Source: Kordia sp050633145
GTDB lineage: Bacteria > Bacteroidota > Bacteroidia > Flavobacteriales > Flavobacteriaceae
Direction: 5' to 3'
DNA length: 64,000 bases
Assembly (NCBI RefSeq): GCF_050633145.1
Contig: NZ_JBOEFY010000002.1
Location: forward strand, 183,621 to 247,620
The notes below the pieces were generated by a model that was not told the DNA's origin, made no database searches, and was given only the letters and a program-made list of their open reading frames with translations. The translations under genes were made by a program, and so were the position numbers. Numbering within the stretch: the stretch's first letter is position 1; each line of letters starts with the position of its first letter. Positions 16,743 through 26,232 of this stretch are shown here, piece by piece.

Positions 16743-17225
16743 TTATAAATACGATTTATCAAAAATCAACGGCAATAGGTCTTTTAATGAATTGGATTTC
16801 ATTATTTTTCCTTCTCCGCCCATAAAGTAGATTTCAATAGCTTCATCTTGTCGCATTTCGTATTCTGCAATCGCTTGCCTACATGCTCCACATGGTGGAA
16901 TCGGTGTTTTGTTAATGTGATTATCAGAAGTAGCCGAAATAGCAATTTGCTGTATTTTCACATTTGGATATTCCGCCCCAGCGTGATAAATAGCCACACG
17001 TTCTGCACATAAGCCAGATGGATATGCTGCATTTTCTTGGTTGCTTCCAGAAACAACTACTCCATTTTCTAGTTGTAACGCAGCGCCTACTCTAAATTTT
17101 GAGTATGGTGCATATGCTTTTTTACGGGCTTCAACCGCATGTTCCATTAATTTTTGAATGTGTTGAGGAAGCTCCTCTATGTTGTCATAACACGTAAGTG
17201 TTGTTGTTATTTTTATTTCCTGCAT
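16743..17225 (-). CDS. cdd: cytidine deaminase
   Basis: The zinc site is complete: CAERVAIYHAGAEYP (CAE with the catalytic Glu) and PPCGACRQAIAEY (PCxxC). At 160 residues it is a short tetrameric-type cytidine deaminase with about 20 extra N-terminal residues. It converts cytidine and deoxycytidine to uridine nucleosides in pyrimidine salvage. Position between porV and pdhA is conserved in flavobacteria. No operon partner is evident here. Confidence 0.95.
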   Translation of the reverse strand: MQEIKITTTLTCYDNIEELPQHIQKLMEHAVEARKKAYAPYSKFRVGAALQLENGVVVSGSNQENAAYPSGLCAERVAIYHAGAEYPNVKIQQIAISATSDNHINKTPIPPCGACRQAIAEYEMRQDEAIEIYFMGGEGKIMKSNSLKDLLPLIFDKSYL

Positions 17226-17544
17226 GAATCATGTGCTATTTTGATTTTGGTACTGTCAAAAAAGCCTAGAAAGATAGTGATTTTTTGTGGATTTTTGAAC
17301 AGTGCCCTAGGTATTAGATATTGGGTCTAAGGTATTTTAGGTATTCGTTTATACTAAACCTATCGAAGTATGGATTTGTTTTACTGTTTTGATTTAAAAT
17401 TCACCCTTATAAACATCTGACTGTTAAGTCTTTTTATCAACATGAATTAAAAATTTTCGCTAACAGATATATTTAAAAACCTTCTAAAAACAAAAAACCT
17501 TTCAAGCGACTTGAAAGGTTTTTGTAATTTGTATGTAGTGAGTT
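17226..17544. other. intergenic region with dispersed repeat and porV terminator
   Basis: Of these 319 bases, 17306-17349 carries TAGGTATTAGATATTGGGT and two more AGGTATT copies, related to the DNA upstream of the MNIO gene. Bases 17492-17523 form the porV terminator. I see no gene in it. Confidence 0.6.
17492..17523 (-). terminator. intrinsic terminator after porV
   Basis: AACCTTTCAAG and CTTGAAAGGTT pair around a 3-base loop, flanked by A and T runs, 21 bases past the porV stop codon. Confidence 0.85.
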
Positions 17545-18786
17545 TTATAACTCGTCGTATGTTTCTCCTAAGTTGAATGTTAGCGAAAAACGCAATGTAT
17601 TTTCTAATGGATTTCTAACTTTTGAAGCAGAGAATAAGTATGATACATCAATTTTTACTGCACTGTATTTGAATCCAGCTCCAAGTGTAATGAACTTCCT
17701 AGCTCCTTTTATTTCACTTTCGTTGAAGTATCCTGCACGTAATGCAAATGAATCTTGATACCAGTATTCAGCTCCTAAAGCATAGGTAAATTCTTTTAAT
17801 TCTTCACTAAAACCATCTGGTGCATCACCAAAAGATTGAAAGATACCTGAAACAAAACTTACATCATCACTTTGACCACCAACAATGATTGTTGGTTCAT
17901 TTTCGTTTACATCTGGTGTAGATAAATCGTCTGTATCTTGGTTTCCATCATCGTCTAAATCTACGAATCCGAGTTTTGGTGGCGTTGGTACTAATAGTTT
18001 GTTTACTTCAACACTTACAGCTAATTTGTTGTATTCGTCAAAGATAAAATCAAATCCACCTCCAAGTTTTAATTGTGTAGGCAAGAAGTTTTCTTGTCCT
18101 AATTCGTCATATTTTAATTTTGGCCCTAGGTTTGAAATGTTAAATCCAGCTCTCCAACGTCCATTAAAACTGTCATAGGCAACTTCTTCCGATTGATAGT
18201 AACCAGCAATATCTACTGCGAATGTACTCGCTGCATTTGCTTCTACATCTGGTTGCGATTGTAGTTTTAAGTCTGATCGCAAGAAACGACCTGTTACCGA
18301 CATTGCAAACTGATCACTTAAACGTAACGCATACGAAGCGTCAATTGCCAATTCGTTTGGTCTTTCAATTAATGGTGTAAAGTTTCCAATATCAGCTTGT
18401 TGCTGCGTAATGATTTCAATTTCACCTAAACTAAAGTATTTAATACTTGCAGACCATGCGCTTCTTTCACTAAGTCTGTTGTAAAATGTTAAGTTTCCAA
18501 GAAATATATCATTTACTAAATCACTTAAATATGGTGTATAACTGATTCCTACTCCAATTTGTTCTTTTGCAAAAGCATATTTCGCTGGGTTCCATTGTTG
18601 TGAATACGTATCGGGAGATGTTGCAACTCCTAGTTCTCCCATTCCACCTGCTCTAGCATCTGGTGTAATAAGTAAAAAAGGTACTCCTGTTGTAATTACT
18701 CTTGTATCATTTGGATTTACTACCGTAGTTTGTGCTAACATTCCCAATGGGATTAAACACAATATGGATAAAAATATGTTCTTCAT
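17545..18786 (-). CDS. porV: T9SS outer-membrane protein PorV (LptO)
   Basis: A 413-residue outer-membrane beta barrel with signal peptide (MKNIFLSILCLIPLGMLAQ). The N-terminal block FLLITPDARAGGMGELGVATSPD is the family signature. The sequence ends in alternating beta strands and F (LRFSLTFNLGETYDEL). PorV is the shuttle and adaptor of the type IX secretion system: it delivers cargo with C-terminal sorting domains from the translocon to the PorU sortase. Here it is downstream of porU (31-bp gap) and presumably cotranscribed. An Asp-rich loop (DLDDDGNQDTDDLSTPDVNENEP) is likely extracellular. Identification is supported by both sequence and synteny. Confidence 0.93.
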   Translation of the reverse strand: MKNIFLSILCLIPLGMLAQTTVVNPNDTRVITTGVPFLLITPDARAGGMGELGVATSPDTYSQQWNPAKYAFAKEQIGVGISYTPYLSDLVNDIFLGNLTFYNRLSERSAWSASIKYFSLGEIEIITQQQADIGNFTPLIERPNELAIDASYALRLSDQFAMSVTGRFLRSDLKLQSQPDVEANAASTFAVDIAGYYQSEEVAYDSFNGRWRAGFNISNLGPKLKYDELGQENFLPTQLKLGGGFDFIFDEYNKLAVSVEVNKLLVPTPPKLGFVDLDDDGNQDTDDLSTPDVNENEPTIIVGGQSDDVSFVSGIFQSFGDAPDGFSEELKEFTYALGAEYWYQDSFALRAGYFNESEIKGARKFITLGAGFKYSAVKIDVSYLFSASKVRNPLENTLRFSLTFNLGETYDEL

Positions 18787-18817
18787 TCAGTTAAATTTTA
18801 ACAAATATAGTTTTTAT

Positions 18818-21800
18818 TTATAGTATTACAAGTTTTTCAAATTTTTCAACTTTCTGATTAGTTAACGGAGATTTTACAGTAATCTTGTATACGTAGACTC
18901 CTTTTGCCAATTTATCTCCAAAATCATCTTTACCATCCCAGACAATATCTCTTGATAAAGAACTGAAATCCTTACTACTAGCTCCTGCGTTTGTTTTTCC
19001 TACTAATGTACGTACTACTTTTCCAGAAATTGTAAAAACTTGGATCATTATATCAAGTTCGCTTGAACTGTTATGATTGAACCAAAATTCTGTGTAACTA
19101 ACAAAAGGGTTTGGATAATTTAATACATTATTAATAGTCAACGAATTATTTTCATTGAAAACTGTGAATTGTATTTCTGTAGTAGAAGAGTTATTGTATA
19201 CATCCCATGCCTTTAGCGATAATGTATGTGTACCATCTTCTATGTCACGCAATGGGAATTTTACAATTCCACGTGTATAATCATTTAATTCGGTTTCGTA
19301 ATAATCATTTAGAATAATTGGATTTACTTCATCACCATCTAGCACAGCAACAATATCATGACCAATTCCACTTGCTGTATTGATTCCGTTTGCATCGGAG
19401 AGTTTAGCTAGTAAGAATGGAGATTCGTTTGTAATTCCTCCAGAAACAAAACTTTCATCATTTAAGAATAAATTTATAACTGGCGCATCATTATCTATTG
19501 GTGCATCTTCATTAAGTTCTCCTACTTTGAAGTTTTCATTATACCCTGTATTATCTTCCAACACACCTTCTTTTTCTGCATAGAAGCTGATACGTCCGTT
19601 CCCTACAGGAATAGTAATATCACGCGGCACTACAAATTCGAATTCAAATTCTCCATCAACAACTGCTGCTTTTCCACGAAATATTATTTCTCCTAGCGTT
19701 TCAAAGTCCAAGACAAAAGGAATGTCATTCGCTAAAGTTTGACGTTGAATTTTTTTGTCATATATAGTTGAAAATACAGTTCCGTTGTAGGTATCCATCA
19801 AGTTTCCAGAATCATCAGTAATGTTTCCTGCCATTTTTACTCTACTTAACGCTTTTAGCGTATCTGTTGGCTGTGTAATTGGTACATCATTGATCGCTGT
19901 AAGATTTACTCTTGGTTGCGGAATGGCAAGTTTCATTGCTGGATCTCCAATAAAGAAAACCGTTCTTTTGTTAGTTGTTGTAACTAAGTTTTTTGTTTGA
20001 CGTAATGCTTCCGACACAGGTTCATATACATTAGAACCATATGAGAATAGATATCTAGCCAATAGTTCGTTGATACTTACACCAACGTTTTGGAATATTT
20101 GTCTTGTCGTTGTTAATAACGAAACTGCTCCTCCTTTTTCATTCCAAAACATAAATTCTCCTGCGGTTTCACGTAGCGGATTGTCGAAACGCGTATATTC
20201 ACAAGTAATTGTTATAAATAATGGTAGGCGACAATCATTTGCCAATTCTTGCGAGTCTCCTTTTTCAAATATTCGTTCTCCCGCTAAACCATCTTCACCT
20301 CCGTGTCCAAAATAATTTACTACTAAAGAACCTAAAGCAATATTATCTTTGATGGCTTCATTTACTTCCGGATAACGCTCTCCAGCCGCAGATGATTCTT
20401 GCACATAAGCATCTGAATGTATTTTTGATATGTTGATGAATGGCTTTTCGGTAGAAATTACATCTCCAAGCGCATCTAAATCGACTTCTAATTCTCTATC
20501 TGAGTTATTTTCTGCATCATCGGAAACAATTGTTACGGTATTTCTCCATCTACCAAATGCTTCTTTACTATAATATACTAAGGTTTTATCGACAATCTTT
20601 TTAGCTTGATTTGCATCTAGAAGTAACATTCTTCCTAAAGCGATATCTAAACGATCTGTTACTGCCATTGTTCCTTCGTCATCGTCCATCATTCCGTAGA
20701 AATCATCTGTCATAAAACCACTCGTTAAATTAAAGCTGTCATACGCTTGAAACACAGGAACAATGTTTGTATTTCCTTGAATTCGATCTTTATAATCATA
20801 CGAAGCATCACCAAAGAAACATACATACTTTATACGGTTTTCTGGCACACTTGCATTGTCGTATACATACTTTAAGAAGTTACGAATAGCACCAATATCA
20901 GGGTTTCCTGTATTGAATTCGTTGTAAATACTTTTTAATGTCACTACTTCGGCGACCATTCCTGAGTTTCCTCTGTGGAAATCTGCAATACGTTCCGCTT
21001 GTGCCGCAAGATTTTCAGGAGATATTATAATATATTCTATGTCTCCGTTTGCAAAAATAGAGCCTTTTAAGTCTTGATTAGGAACCAAACTGTTTGGTTC
21101 AATTGTTGGAATTAAAAATCGTGATGAATCTCCTGCAATATATTGCCTTACTTCACCCATTGCTGCTTTAAAAGAGAATGTACCAGAAGAAGTTGTATTG
21201 GTCACTTTTGTAACATTCCAGATATCTGTGATATCCCAAACTTCGTATATTTTTGAAGCGTTTGAAACGACAAATTCTCCAATTCCTATAATATTTCTTG
21301 CGTCATTATATTTAAAAGTGAATTGATCGTCAACTCCCATAAGTGTTCGCTTAGATTCAACCGAAATATAATCTAAGTATGCTATAGAACCTGCAATTCC
21401 GTTATTTTCATAATTTAATGTAATACTTAAATCACCTGAACTAAGGTTTACTTCATCTTCGATAAGTCCATTTCGATTTGAATTAACCCCAGAAACATTG
21501 TGCTCTGTCGCTAATCGAGTATCATTAATTTGAGGAAACATAAAATTGAAAGCAGGTTGTCCATCAACATTTTCGGCAGGTTGCCCATTAATAATGGTAT
21601 TCATATTTGTAACACCATTAGATATTGCTGCTGGTTTTATACCAATACGTACAGGTTCGGTAGTTACTAAATTTGGCAATGTAAAATTAAACGTTTGCTC
21701 AGATTCAATATTAAATATCTCACCAAACCATCTTCTTCCCAGTTTTACAATATTTACAACATCTACTTCATGAAATTGATAATCGTCATACTCAGTAATT

Positions 21801-22690
21801 GTTACATCTGGAGTTGCTGTTGGTTGCACAGCTTCAGGAATTCGTTTTCCATCTTCACCATCTACTGTAATGAAATAATAAGTTTTATCTGTATATGCAT
21901 TGATGTGCGTTTGACTGTCTGAATTGAATTTACTTGGTCCTTCAGCATAAAACAAAACATAATCATTTGCATTAAACTCTCCATCTTCCTCACCAAAAAC
22001 AGTAATTGCATTTTCAGCAACATCGTAATGTTCATTTGCAGAATTTAGATGTGGAATCATTCTTCCACCATTTCCATAAATTTTTATTTTTCTTGGATTG
22101 ATGTTTCCAGTATTTAAACCTAATTGATTTAAAAAGTCAGCACTCAACCTATAAATCCCTGTTTCTTCTACCGAAAATTTATAAAAATTCCCGCTAGACA
22201 AAACTGAACTTGTAATGGTCGTATTGTTTTTTCCTATGGATCGAGATCTGTTAGCTAAGAAATTGTAACTAATGTCAAAGCTGAGTACTTTTTTAACAAT
22301 TCCGTTCTCATTAATTAAAGGAGATACTATTAATATGTGTGCATTTTTCCCTCTAGCTCCAGAATTTACAATTCTTGCTTGGATTGAATTTGGCAGTTTT
22401 TGTTTATCAATTGCGCCAAGGTTTTGATTAGAAATCGCCCCATAGGTAACATTTTGAAGCTGCATTGAATTTTTATTCACATAGCGATCATCATCCCATT
22501 GGGCAATAAAACTAATGGTACCATTATCATTAACAACAAAATAATCTTCGTTGAATGTTGGCAGTTTTACAGATGAATTTTCTTTTAAAAATTCTTTTGG
22601 TGTGTCACTCCATGTCAGGTCAAAATGTTTATTTTGAGCATGAACACTTATAAAAAGGAGGCCTATTAGAAAAGTTAGAGTTTTTTTCAT
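18818..22690 (-). CDS. porU: T9SS sortase PorU (C25 cysteine peptidase fold)
   Basis: The 1290-residue protein begins with a signal peptide (MKKTLTFLIGLLFISVHAQ). The N-terminal third is beta-rich. The gingipain-like C25 domain (about 560-920) has the catalytic His in VNYFGHGGEDG (near 793) and Cys in ITITCEYTRFDNP (near 830). Ig-like and FlgD-like domains follow, ending in a CTD-like block (DIVWDGKDDFGDKLAKGVYVYKI). PorU removes the C-terminal signal of T9SS cargo and attaches it to lipopolysaccharide or releases it. The length matches flavobacterial PorU (about 1150-1300). The gene is divergent from gldJ, a conserved pairing. Confidence 0.95.
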   Translation of the reverse strand: MKKTLTFLIGLLFISVHAQNKHFDLTWSDTPKEFLKENSSVKLPTFNEDYFVVNDNGTISFIAQWDDDRYVNKNSMQLQNVTYGAISNQNLGAIDKQKLPNSIQARIVNSGARGKNAHILIVSPLINENGIVKKVLSFDISYNFLANRSRSIGKNNTTITSSVLSSGNFYKFSVEETGIYRLSADFLNQLGLNTGNINPRKIKIYGNGGRMIPHLNSANEHYDVAENAITVFGEEDGEFNANDYVLFYAEGPSKFNSDSQTHINAYTDKTYYFITVDGEDGKRIPEAVQPTATPDVTITEYDDYQFHEVDVVNIVKLGRRWFGEIFNIESEQTFNFTLPNLVTTEPVRIGIKPAAISNGVTNMNTIINGQPAENVDGQPAFNFMFPQINDTRLATEHNVSGVNSNRNGLIEDEVNLSSGDLSITLNYENNGIAGSIAYLDYISVESKRTLMGVDDQFTFKYNDARNIIGIGEFVVSNASKIYEVWDITDIWNVTKVTNTTSSGTFSFKAAMGEVRQYIAGDSSRFLIPTIEPNSLVPNQDLKGSIFANGDIEYIIISPENLAAQAERIADFHRGNSGMVAEVVTLKSIYNEFNTGNPDIGAIRNFLKYVYDNASVPENRIKYVCFFGDASYDYKDRIQGNTNIVPVFQAYDSFNLTSGFMTDDFYGMMDDDEGTMAVTDRLDIALGRMLLLDANQAKKIVDKTLVYYSKEAFGRWRNTVTIVSDDAENNSDRELEVDLDALGDVISTEKPFINISKIHSDAYVQESSAAGERYPEVNEAIKDNIALGSLVVNYFGHGGEDGLAGERIFEKGDSQELANDCRLPLFITITCEYTRFDNPLRETAGEFMFWNEKGGAVSLLTTTRQIFQNVGVSINELLARYLFSYGSNVYEPVSEALRQTKNLVTTTNKRTVFFIGDPAMKLAIPQPRVNLTAINDVPITQPTDTLKALSRVKMAGNITDDSGNLMDTYNGTVFSTIYDKKIQRQTLANDIPFVLDFETLGEIIFRGKAAVVDGEFEFEFVVPRDITIPVGNGRISFYAEKEGVLEDNTGYNENFKVGELNEDAPIDNDAPVINLFLNDESFVSGGITNESPFLLAKLSDANGINTASGIGHDIVAVLDGDEVNPIILNDYYETELNDYTRGIVKFPLRDIEDGTHTLSLKAWDVYNNSSTTEIQFTVFNENNSLTINNVLNYPNPFVSYTEFWFNHNSSSELDIMIQVFTISGKVVRTLVGKTNAGASSKDFSSLSRDIVWDGKDDFGDKLAKGVYVYKITVKSPLTNQKVEKFEKLVIL

Positions 22691-22836
22691 TGCATATTTA
22701 ACGATAAATACACTGAAATATTATTCAATGTTTTAGCTAATTTTTTAAAAAAACAAAATTAAGAATAATAAATCACAACTGTACCCGTTATATGAAAACT
22801 ATTGATATTTATAATTGAGGCAAACTGTCATATTAA

Positions 22837-22868
22837 TTTTTGAAATAAATCTTGATAATTTACCTTTA
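22837..22868 (+). promoter_or_regulatory. putative gldJ promoter
   Basis: TTTTTG at 22837-22842 and TACCTTTA at 22861-22868, 18 bases apart, resemble the Bacteroidota -33 (TTTG) and -7 (TAnnTTTG) elements. They lie 48 bases upstream of the gldJ ATG. Confidence 0.45.
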
Positions 22869-22916
22869 ATTACTATATTGCAAACCTAAATTTCTTTCAA
22901 TACTCAAGTCTTGACT

Positions 22917-24593
22917 ATGAAAAAGCGAACATTCAAAATTACGCTACTTGTCGCAGTAGTTTCACTAGGATTTTTTAGCTGTAAAAGATCTTCATCAAAT
23001 AACACATCAAAAGCCACAGGATGGCGCATTGATGGAAAAGATGGAGGATTCACAGCCAACACTAAATATAAAGATCAGGAAACAGCCCCTGGATTGGTAT
23101 TTGTAGAAGGTGGTACTTTTACAATGGGAAAAACTCAGGATGATCCTATGCACGATTGGAATAACACTCCAAACCAACAACACGTGCAGTCTTTTTATAT
23201 GGATGAAACAGAAGTTACCAATTTAATGTACACAGAGTACTTATATTGGACAAAAACTGTTTTCCCACCAGAAAATGAAAATTACAGAAACATTTATACT
23301 GGAGCTTTACCAGATACATTAGTATGGAGAAATCGTTTAGGTTTTAACGAAACGATGACTACCAACTATTTAAGACACCCTGGATATGCAGAATATCCTG
23401 TAGTTGGTGTAAACTGGGTCCAAGCAGTACAATTCTGCCAGTGGAGAACTGACAGAGTTAACGAAGCTGTTTTAGAGCGTGAAGGTTATATTGCTAAAGG
23501 TGCAAAATCTGTTGACAGTTTAAGCCCTGAAGCTACTTTCAGTACTGAAGCATACTTAACAGATCCTAAGAAAACCTACGGAGGAAAAATCGACGAGTAT
23601 AAAGGAAGAATTGCTGATAAAGCAAATAAGAAATCAAAAGATTCTACTGATACAGACACGAATGTGTATGCTAAAAGAACTTCTGGTGTTATCTTACCTG
23701 AGTATCGTTTACCAACAGAAGCTGAGTGGGAATATGCTGCTAAAGGCTTAGATGGTTTAAGAGAGTACAATAATGTACGTGGTAGAAAAAAATACCCATG
23801 GAAAGGTGAATTCACAAGAAGTGGAAACAGAAAAAGACGTGGAGATCAGTTAGCTAACTTTAAGAACTCTAAGGGTGATTATGGCGGAATTGCAGGTTGG
23901 TCTGATGATGGTGCTGATATTACTGCACGTGTAAAATCTTATCCTCCAAATGACTTTGGATTATACGATATGGCAGGAAATGTTGCAGAATGGGTTTCTG
24001 ATGTATATCGTCCAATCGTAGATGATGAAGCAAGTGACTTTAACTACTACCGTGGAAATGTATACACGAAAAACAAAATTAATCAAGAAGGAAAAGCTGA
24101 AATTGTAACTACTAGCACAATGACTATGGACACAATGGCAACTGGAAGAATTATTCCAAGAAACCTTCCTGGTCAATTAGCGCAAGTTGAAATTGATGAG
24201 AATGAAACATATTTAAGACCTAACTTTGATAAGTCTGACAACAGAAACTATCGTGATGGTGATGTATCTTCTTCTAGATATTTTGATTTATACAACGAAG
24301 ACGAAGATGGAGAATCTGATGCAAAACGTATGTATAACGCACCTAAGCACACAGTAGGAAAAGATTCAACTGGATTATTAAGACAATATGACAAGTCTAA
24401 CTCTAGAACAACTTTAATTGATGACAACGTAAGAGTTTACAAAGGTGGCTCATGGAAAGATAGAGCTTACTGGATTGATCCTGCACAAAGAAGAGCCTTC
24501 CCTGAATATATGGCAACTTCGTACATCGGATTTAGATGTGCAATGTCTAGAGTTGGTTCAAAAGCACAAGGAAGAAAGAGTCCAAGAAAATAA
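22917..24593 (+). CDS. gldJ: gliding motility lipoprotein GldJ
   Basis: I use the ATG at 22917 (MKKRTFKITLLVAVVSLGFFSCKRSS); an in-frame TTG six bases earlier is unlikely. The lipobox FFSC gives Cys22. The mature protein has the FGE-sulfatase (SUMF1-like) fold typical of GldJ: GLVFVEGGTFTMGKTQDD, YMDETEVTNLMYTEYL, YRLPTEAEWEYAAKG, FGLYDMAGNVAEWVSD and a C-terminal VYKGGSWKDRAYWIDPAQR. GldJ is required for T9SS function and gliding and stabilises GldK. It has no catalytic Cys pair of true formylglycine-generating enzymes in the visible motifs. It is divergent from porU and followed by a terminator and murF, the canonical flavobacterial order. Confidence 0.95.
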   Translation: MKKRTFKITLLVAVVSLGFFSCKRSSSNNTSKATGWRIDGKDGGFTANTKYKDQETAPGLVFVEGGTFTMGKTQDDPMHDWNNTPNQQHVQSFYMDETEVTNLMYTEYLYWTKTVFPPENENYRNIYTGALPDTLVWRNRLGFNETMTTNYLRHPGYAEYPVVGVNWVQAVQFCQWRTDRVNEAVLEREGYIAKGAKSVDSLSPEATFSTEAYLTDPKKTYGGKIDEYKGRIADKANKKSKDSTDTDTNVYAKRTSGVILPEYRLPTEAEWEYAAKGLDGLREYNNVRGRKKYPWKGEFTRSGNRKRRGDQLANFKNSKGDYGGIAGWSDDGADITARVKSYPPNDFGLYDMAGNVAEWVSDVYRPIVDDEASDFNYYRGNVYTKNKINQEGKAEIVTTSTMTMDTMATGRIIPRNLPGQLAQVEIDENETYLRPNFDKSDNRNYRDGDVSSSRYFDLYNEDEDGESDAKRMYNAPKHTVGKDSTGLLRQYDKSNSRTTLIDDNVRVYKGGSWKDRAYWIDPAQRRAFPEYMATSYIGFRCAMSRVGSKAQGRKSPRK

Positions 24594-24623
24594 AAATATA
24601 CACACTTTTATGTGCACGAATAT

Positions 24624-24652
24624 AAAAGCCCTGACCTATCAGGGCTTTTTTT
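24624..24652 (+). terminator. intrinsic terminator after gldJ
   Basis: AAAAGCCCTGA and TCAGGGCTTTT pair around a four-base loop and are followed by further T residues. Confidence 0.85.
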
Positions 24653-24679
24653 CGTTTTAACTTTATTTAATTAAACACA

Positions 24680-25951
24680 ATGATTGAAGAATTATATTCC
24701 ATATTTAAAAAGTATCCCACTGTATCAACAGATTCTAGAAACATTCCTTCTAACTGTATTTTCTTTGCTCTTAAAGGAGAAAATTTTAATGGAAATAAGT
24801 ATGCAAAAGACGCTTTAGAAAAAGGTGCTACGTATGCTGTTATTGATGAAGAAGAATATCAATCATCAGAACATACAATACTCGTTAAAAATGTATTAGA
24901 AACACTTCAAAAGCTTGCTAATTACCATCGCAAACAACTAAACATTCCCATTGTTGGACTTACAGGTAGTAACGGAAAAACAACTACAAAAGAATTGATC
25001 AATGCCGTGATTTCTAAGAAATTTAAAACCACAGCAACTAAAGGAAACCTAAATAATCACATTGGCGTACCACTTACACTACTTTCAATGAATTCTGAGA
25101 CTGAAATCGGGATCGTAGAAATGGGCGCAAATCATCAGCAAGAAATCGCTTTTTTAAGCAACATCGCCGAACCAGATTTTGGATATATCACAAATTTTGG
25201 GAAAGCACACCTAGAAGGTTTTGGCAGCGTAGAAGGTGTCATTAAAGGAAAAAGTGAACTTTACGATTATTTAAAAGCTAATGATAAACTTATTTTTGTT
25301 AATGGCGAAGATTCAAAACAAGTAGAAAGAACTAAAAATGCACAACGTTTCACTTTCGGAAGCTCAGCAGAACACGCTTTAACCATTCATTTTCAAAGTG
25401 CAGATCCAATGGTAAAGGCTATTGTAAACACTACCGAAATTCAAAGTCAACTAATTGGTGCGTATAATTTTTCAAACATTGCAGCAGCCGTTGCTATTGG
25501 CACTTATTTTAATGTTGATCTAATCAAAATCAAGGAAGCTATTGAGACATATATCCCTTCTAACAACCGATCGCAGATTATACATAAAAATGGCAATAAA
25601 ATTATTTTAGACGCATACAACGCAAATCCGACAAGTATGAAAGCTGCTCTTGACAACTTTTCAAACTTAACTGACAACTCAAAGATTGCTTTTTTAGGTG
25701 ACATGTTTGAACTTGGGAAAAGTGCTGCAGCAGAGCATCAATTTATTAATGAATATGCAGGTTCTTTAAATATCAATCACATATACTTGATAGGAGAAAA
25801 CTTCGGAATTACTAAAAGCAAACATTCCAATATAAGCATCCATAACACATATGAATCTTTAAAAGAGCATTTTTCAAAAATAGAAAACAGCACTTTACTA
25901 ATTAAAGGTTCTCGCGGAATGGCTTTGGAACGGATTCTAGATTTGTTATAA
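24680..25951 (+). CDS. murF: UDP-N-acetylmuramoyl-tripeptide--D-alanyl-D-alanine ligase
   Basis: Mur ligase with an N-terminal substrate domain (DSRNIPSNCIFFALKGENFNGN), an ATP-binding loop (GLTGSNGKTTTKELI, about 92-107), EMGANHQQEI, the downstream N/H-rich NFSNIAAAVAIG and the C-terminal domain with DAYNANPTSM. It adds D-Ala-D-Ala to UDP-MurNAc-tripeptide in the cytoplasm. The length of 423 residues is normal. It stands outside a dcw cluster, immediately after gldJ, as in other flavobacteria. Confidence 0.96.
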   Translation: MIEELYSIFKKYPTVSTDSRNIPSNCIFFALKGENFNGNKYAKDALEKGATYAVIDEEEYQSSEHTILVKNVLETLQKLANYHRKQLNIPIVGLTGSNGKTTTKELINAVISKKFKTTATKGNLNNHIGVPLTLLSMNSETEIGIVEMGANHQQEIAFLSNIAEPDFGYITNFGKAHLEGFGSVEGVIKGKSELYDYLKANDKLIFVNGEDSKQVERTKNAQRFTFGSSAEHALTIHFQSADPMVKAIVNTTEIQSQLIGAYNFSNIAAAVAIGTYFNVDLIKIKEAIETYIPSNNRSQIIHKNGNKIILDAYNANPTSMKAALDNFSNLTDNSKIAFLGDMFELGKSAAAEHQFINEYAGSLNINHIYLIGENFGITKSKHSNISIHNTYESLKEHFSKIENSTLLIKGSRGMALERILDLL

Positions 25952-25953
25952 AT

Positions 25954-25986
25954 AAAAAAAAGCTTCTTTTAAAAGAAGCTTTTTTT
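25954..25986. terminator. bidirectional intrinsic terminator between murF and tRNA genes
   Basis: AGCTTCTTTTAAAAGAAGCT is a perfect palindrome with an A-run before and a T-run after it. It can serve murF on the plus strand and the tRNA-Val transcript on the minus strand. Confidence 0.85.
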
Positions 25987-25987
25987 G

Positions 25988-26062
25988 TGGGTAATACTGG
26001 ATTCGAACCAGTGACCCTCTGCTTGTAAGGCAGATGCTCTGAACCAGCTGAGCTAATCACCC
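25988..26062 (-). tRNA. tRNA-Val (anticodon UAC), copy 1
   Basis: The minus strand folds as a cloverleaf: acceptor GGGTGAT/ATTACCC, D arm with AGCTCAGCTGGTTCAGAGC, anticodon arm TCTGC-CTTACAA-GCAGA (anticodon TAC) and T arm with GGTTCGAATCC. The 75 bases include the discriminator A; CCA is not encoded. Confidence 0.95.
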
Positions 26063-26090
26063 GTACTATAATTTCAATAAGTTTATTTTG

Positions 26091-26165
26091 TGGGTAATAC
26101 TGGATTCGAACCAGTGACCCCCTGCTTGTAAGGCAGGTGCTCTGAACCAACTGAGCTAATCACCC
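26091..26165 (-). tRNA. tRNA-Val (anticodon UAC), copy 2
   Basis: Almost identical to the neighbouring copy, 28 bases away. It has the same anticodon TAC but an anticodon stem CCTGC/GCAGG and a different D-loop (AGCTCAGTTGGTTCAGAGC). The two genes are probably one transcript reading leftwards, this copy first. Confidence 0.95.
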
Positions 26166-26232
26166 TTATTGCGTATTGCGGATGCAAATATAGAATACAT
26201 TTTATATCTAGCAAAATTTAAACATAAAAATT

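Noticed and set aside
25902..26150. 82-codon frame spanning the two tRNA-Val genes
   Set aside because: It is a translation through structured tRNA DNA; the tRNAs are certain.
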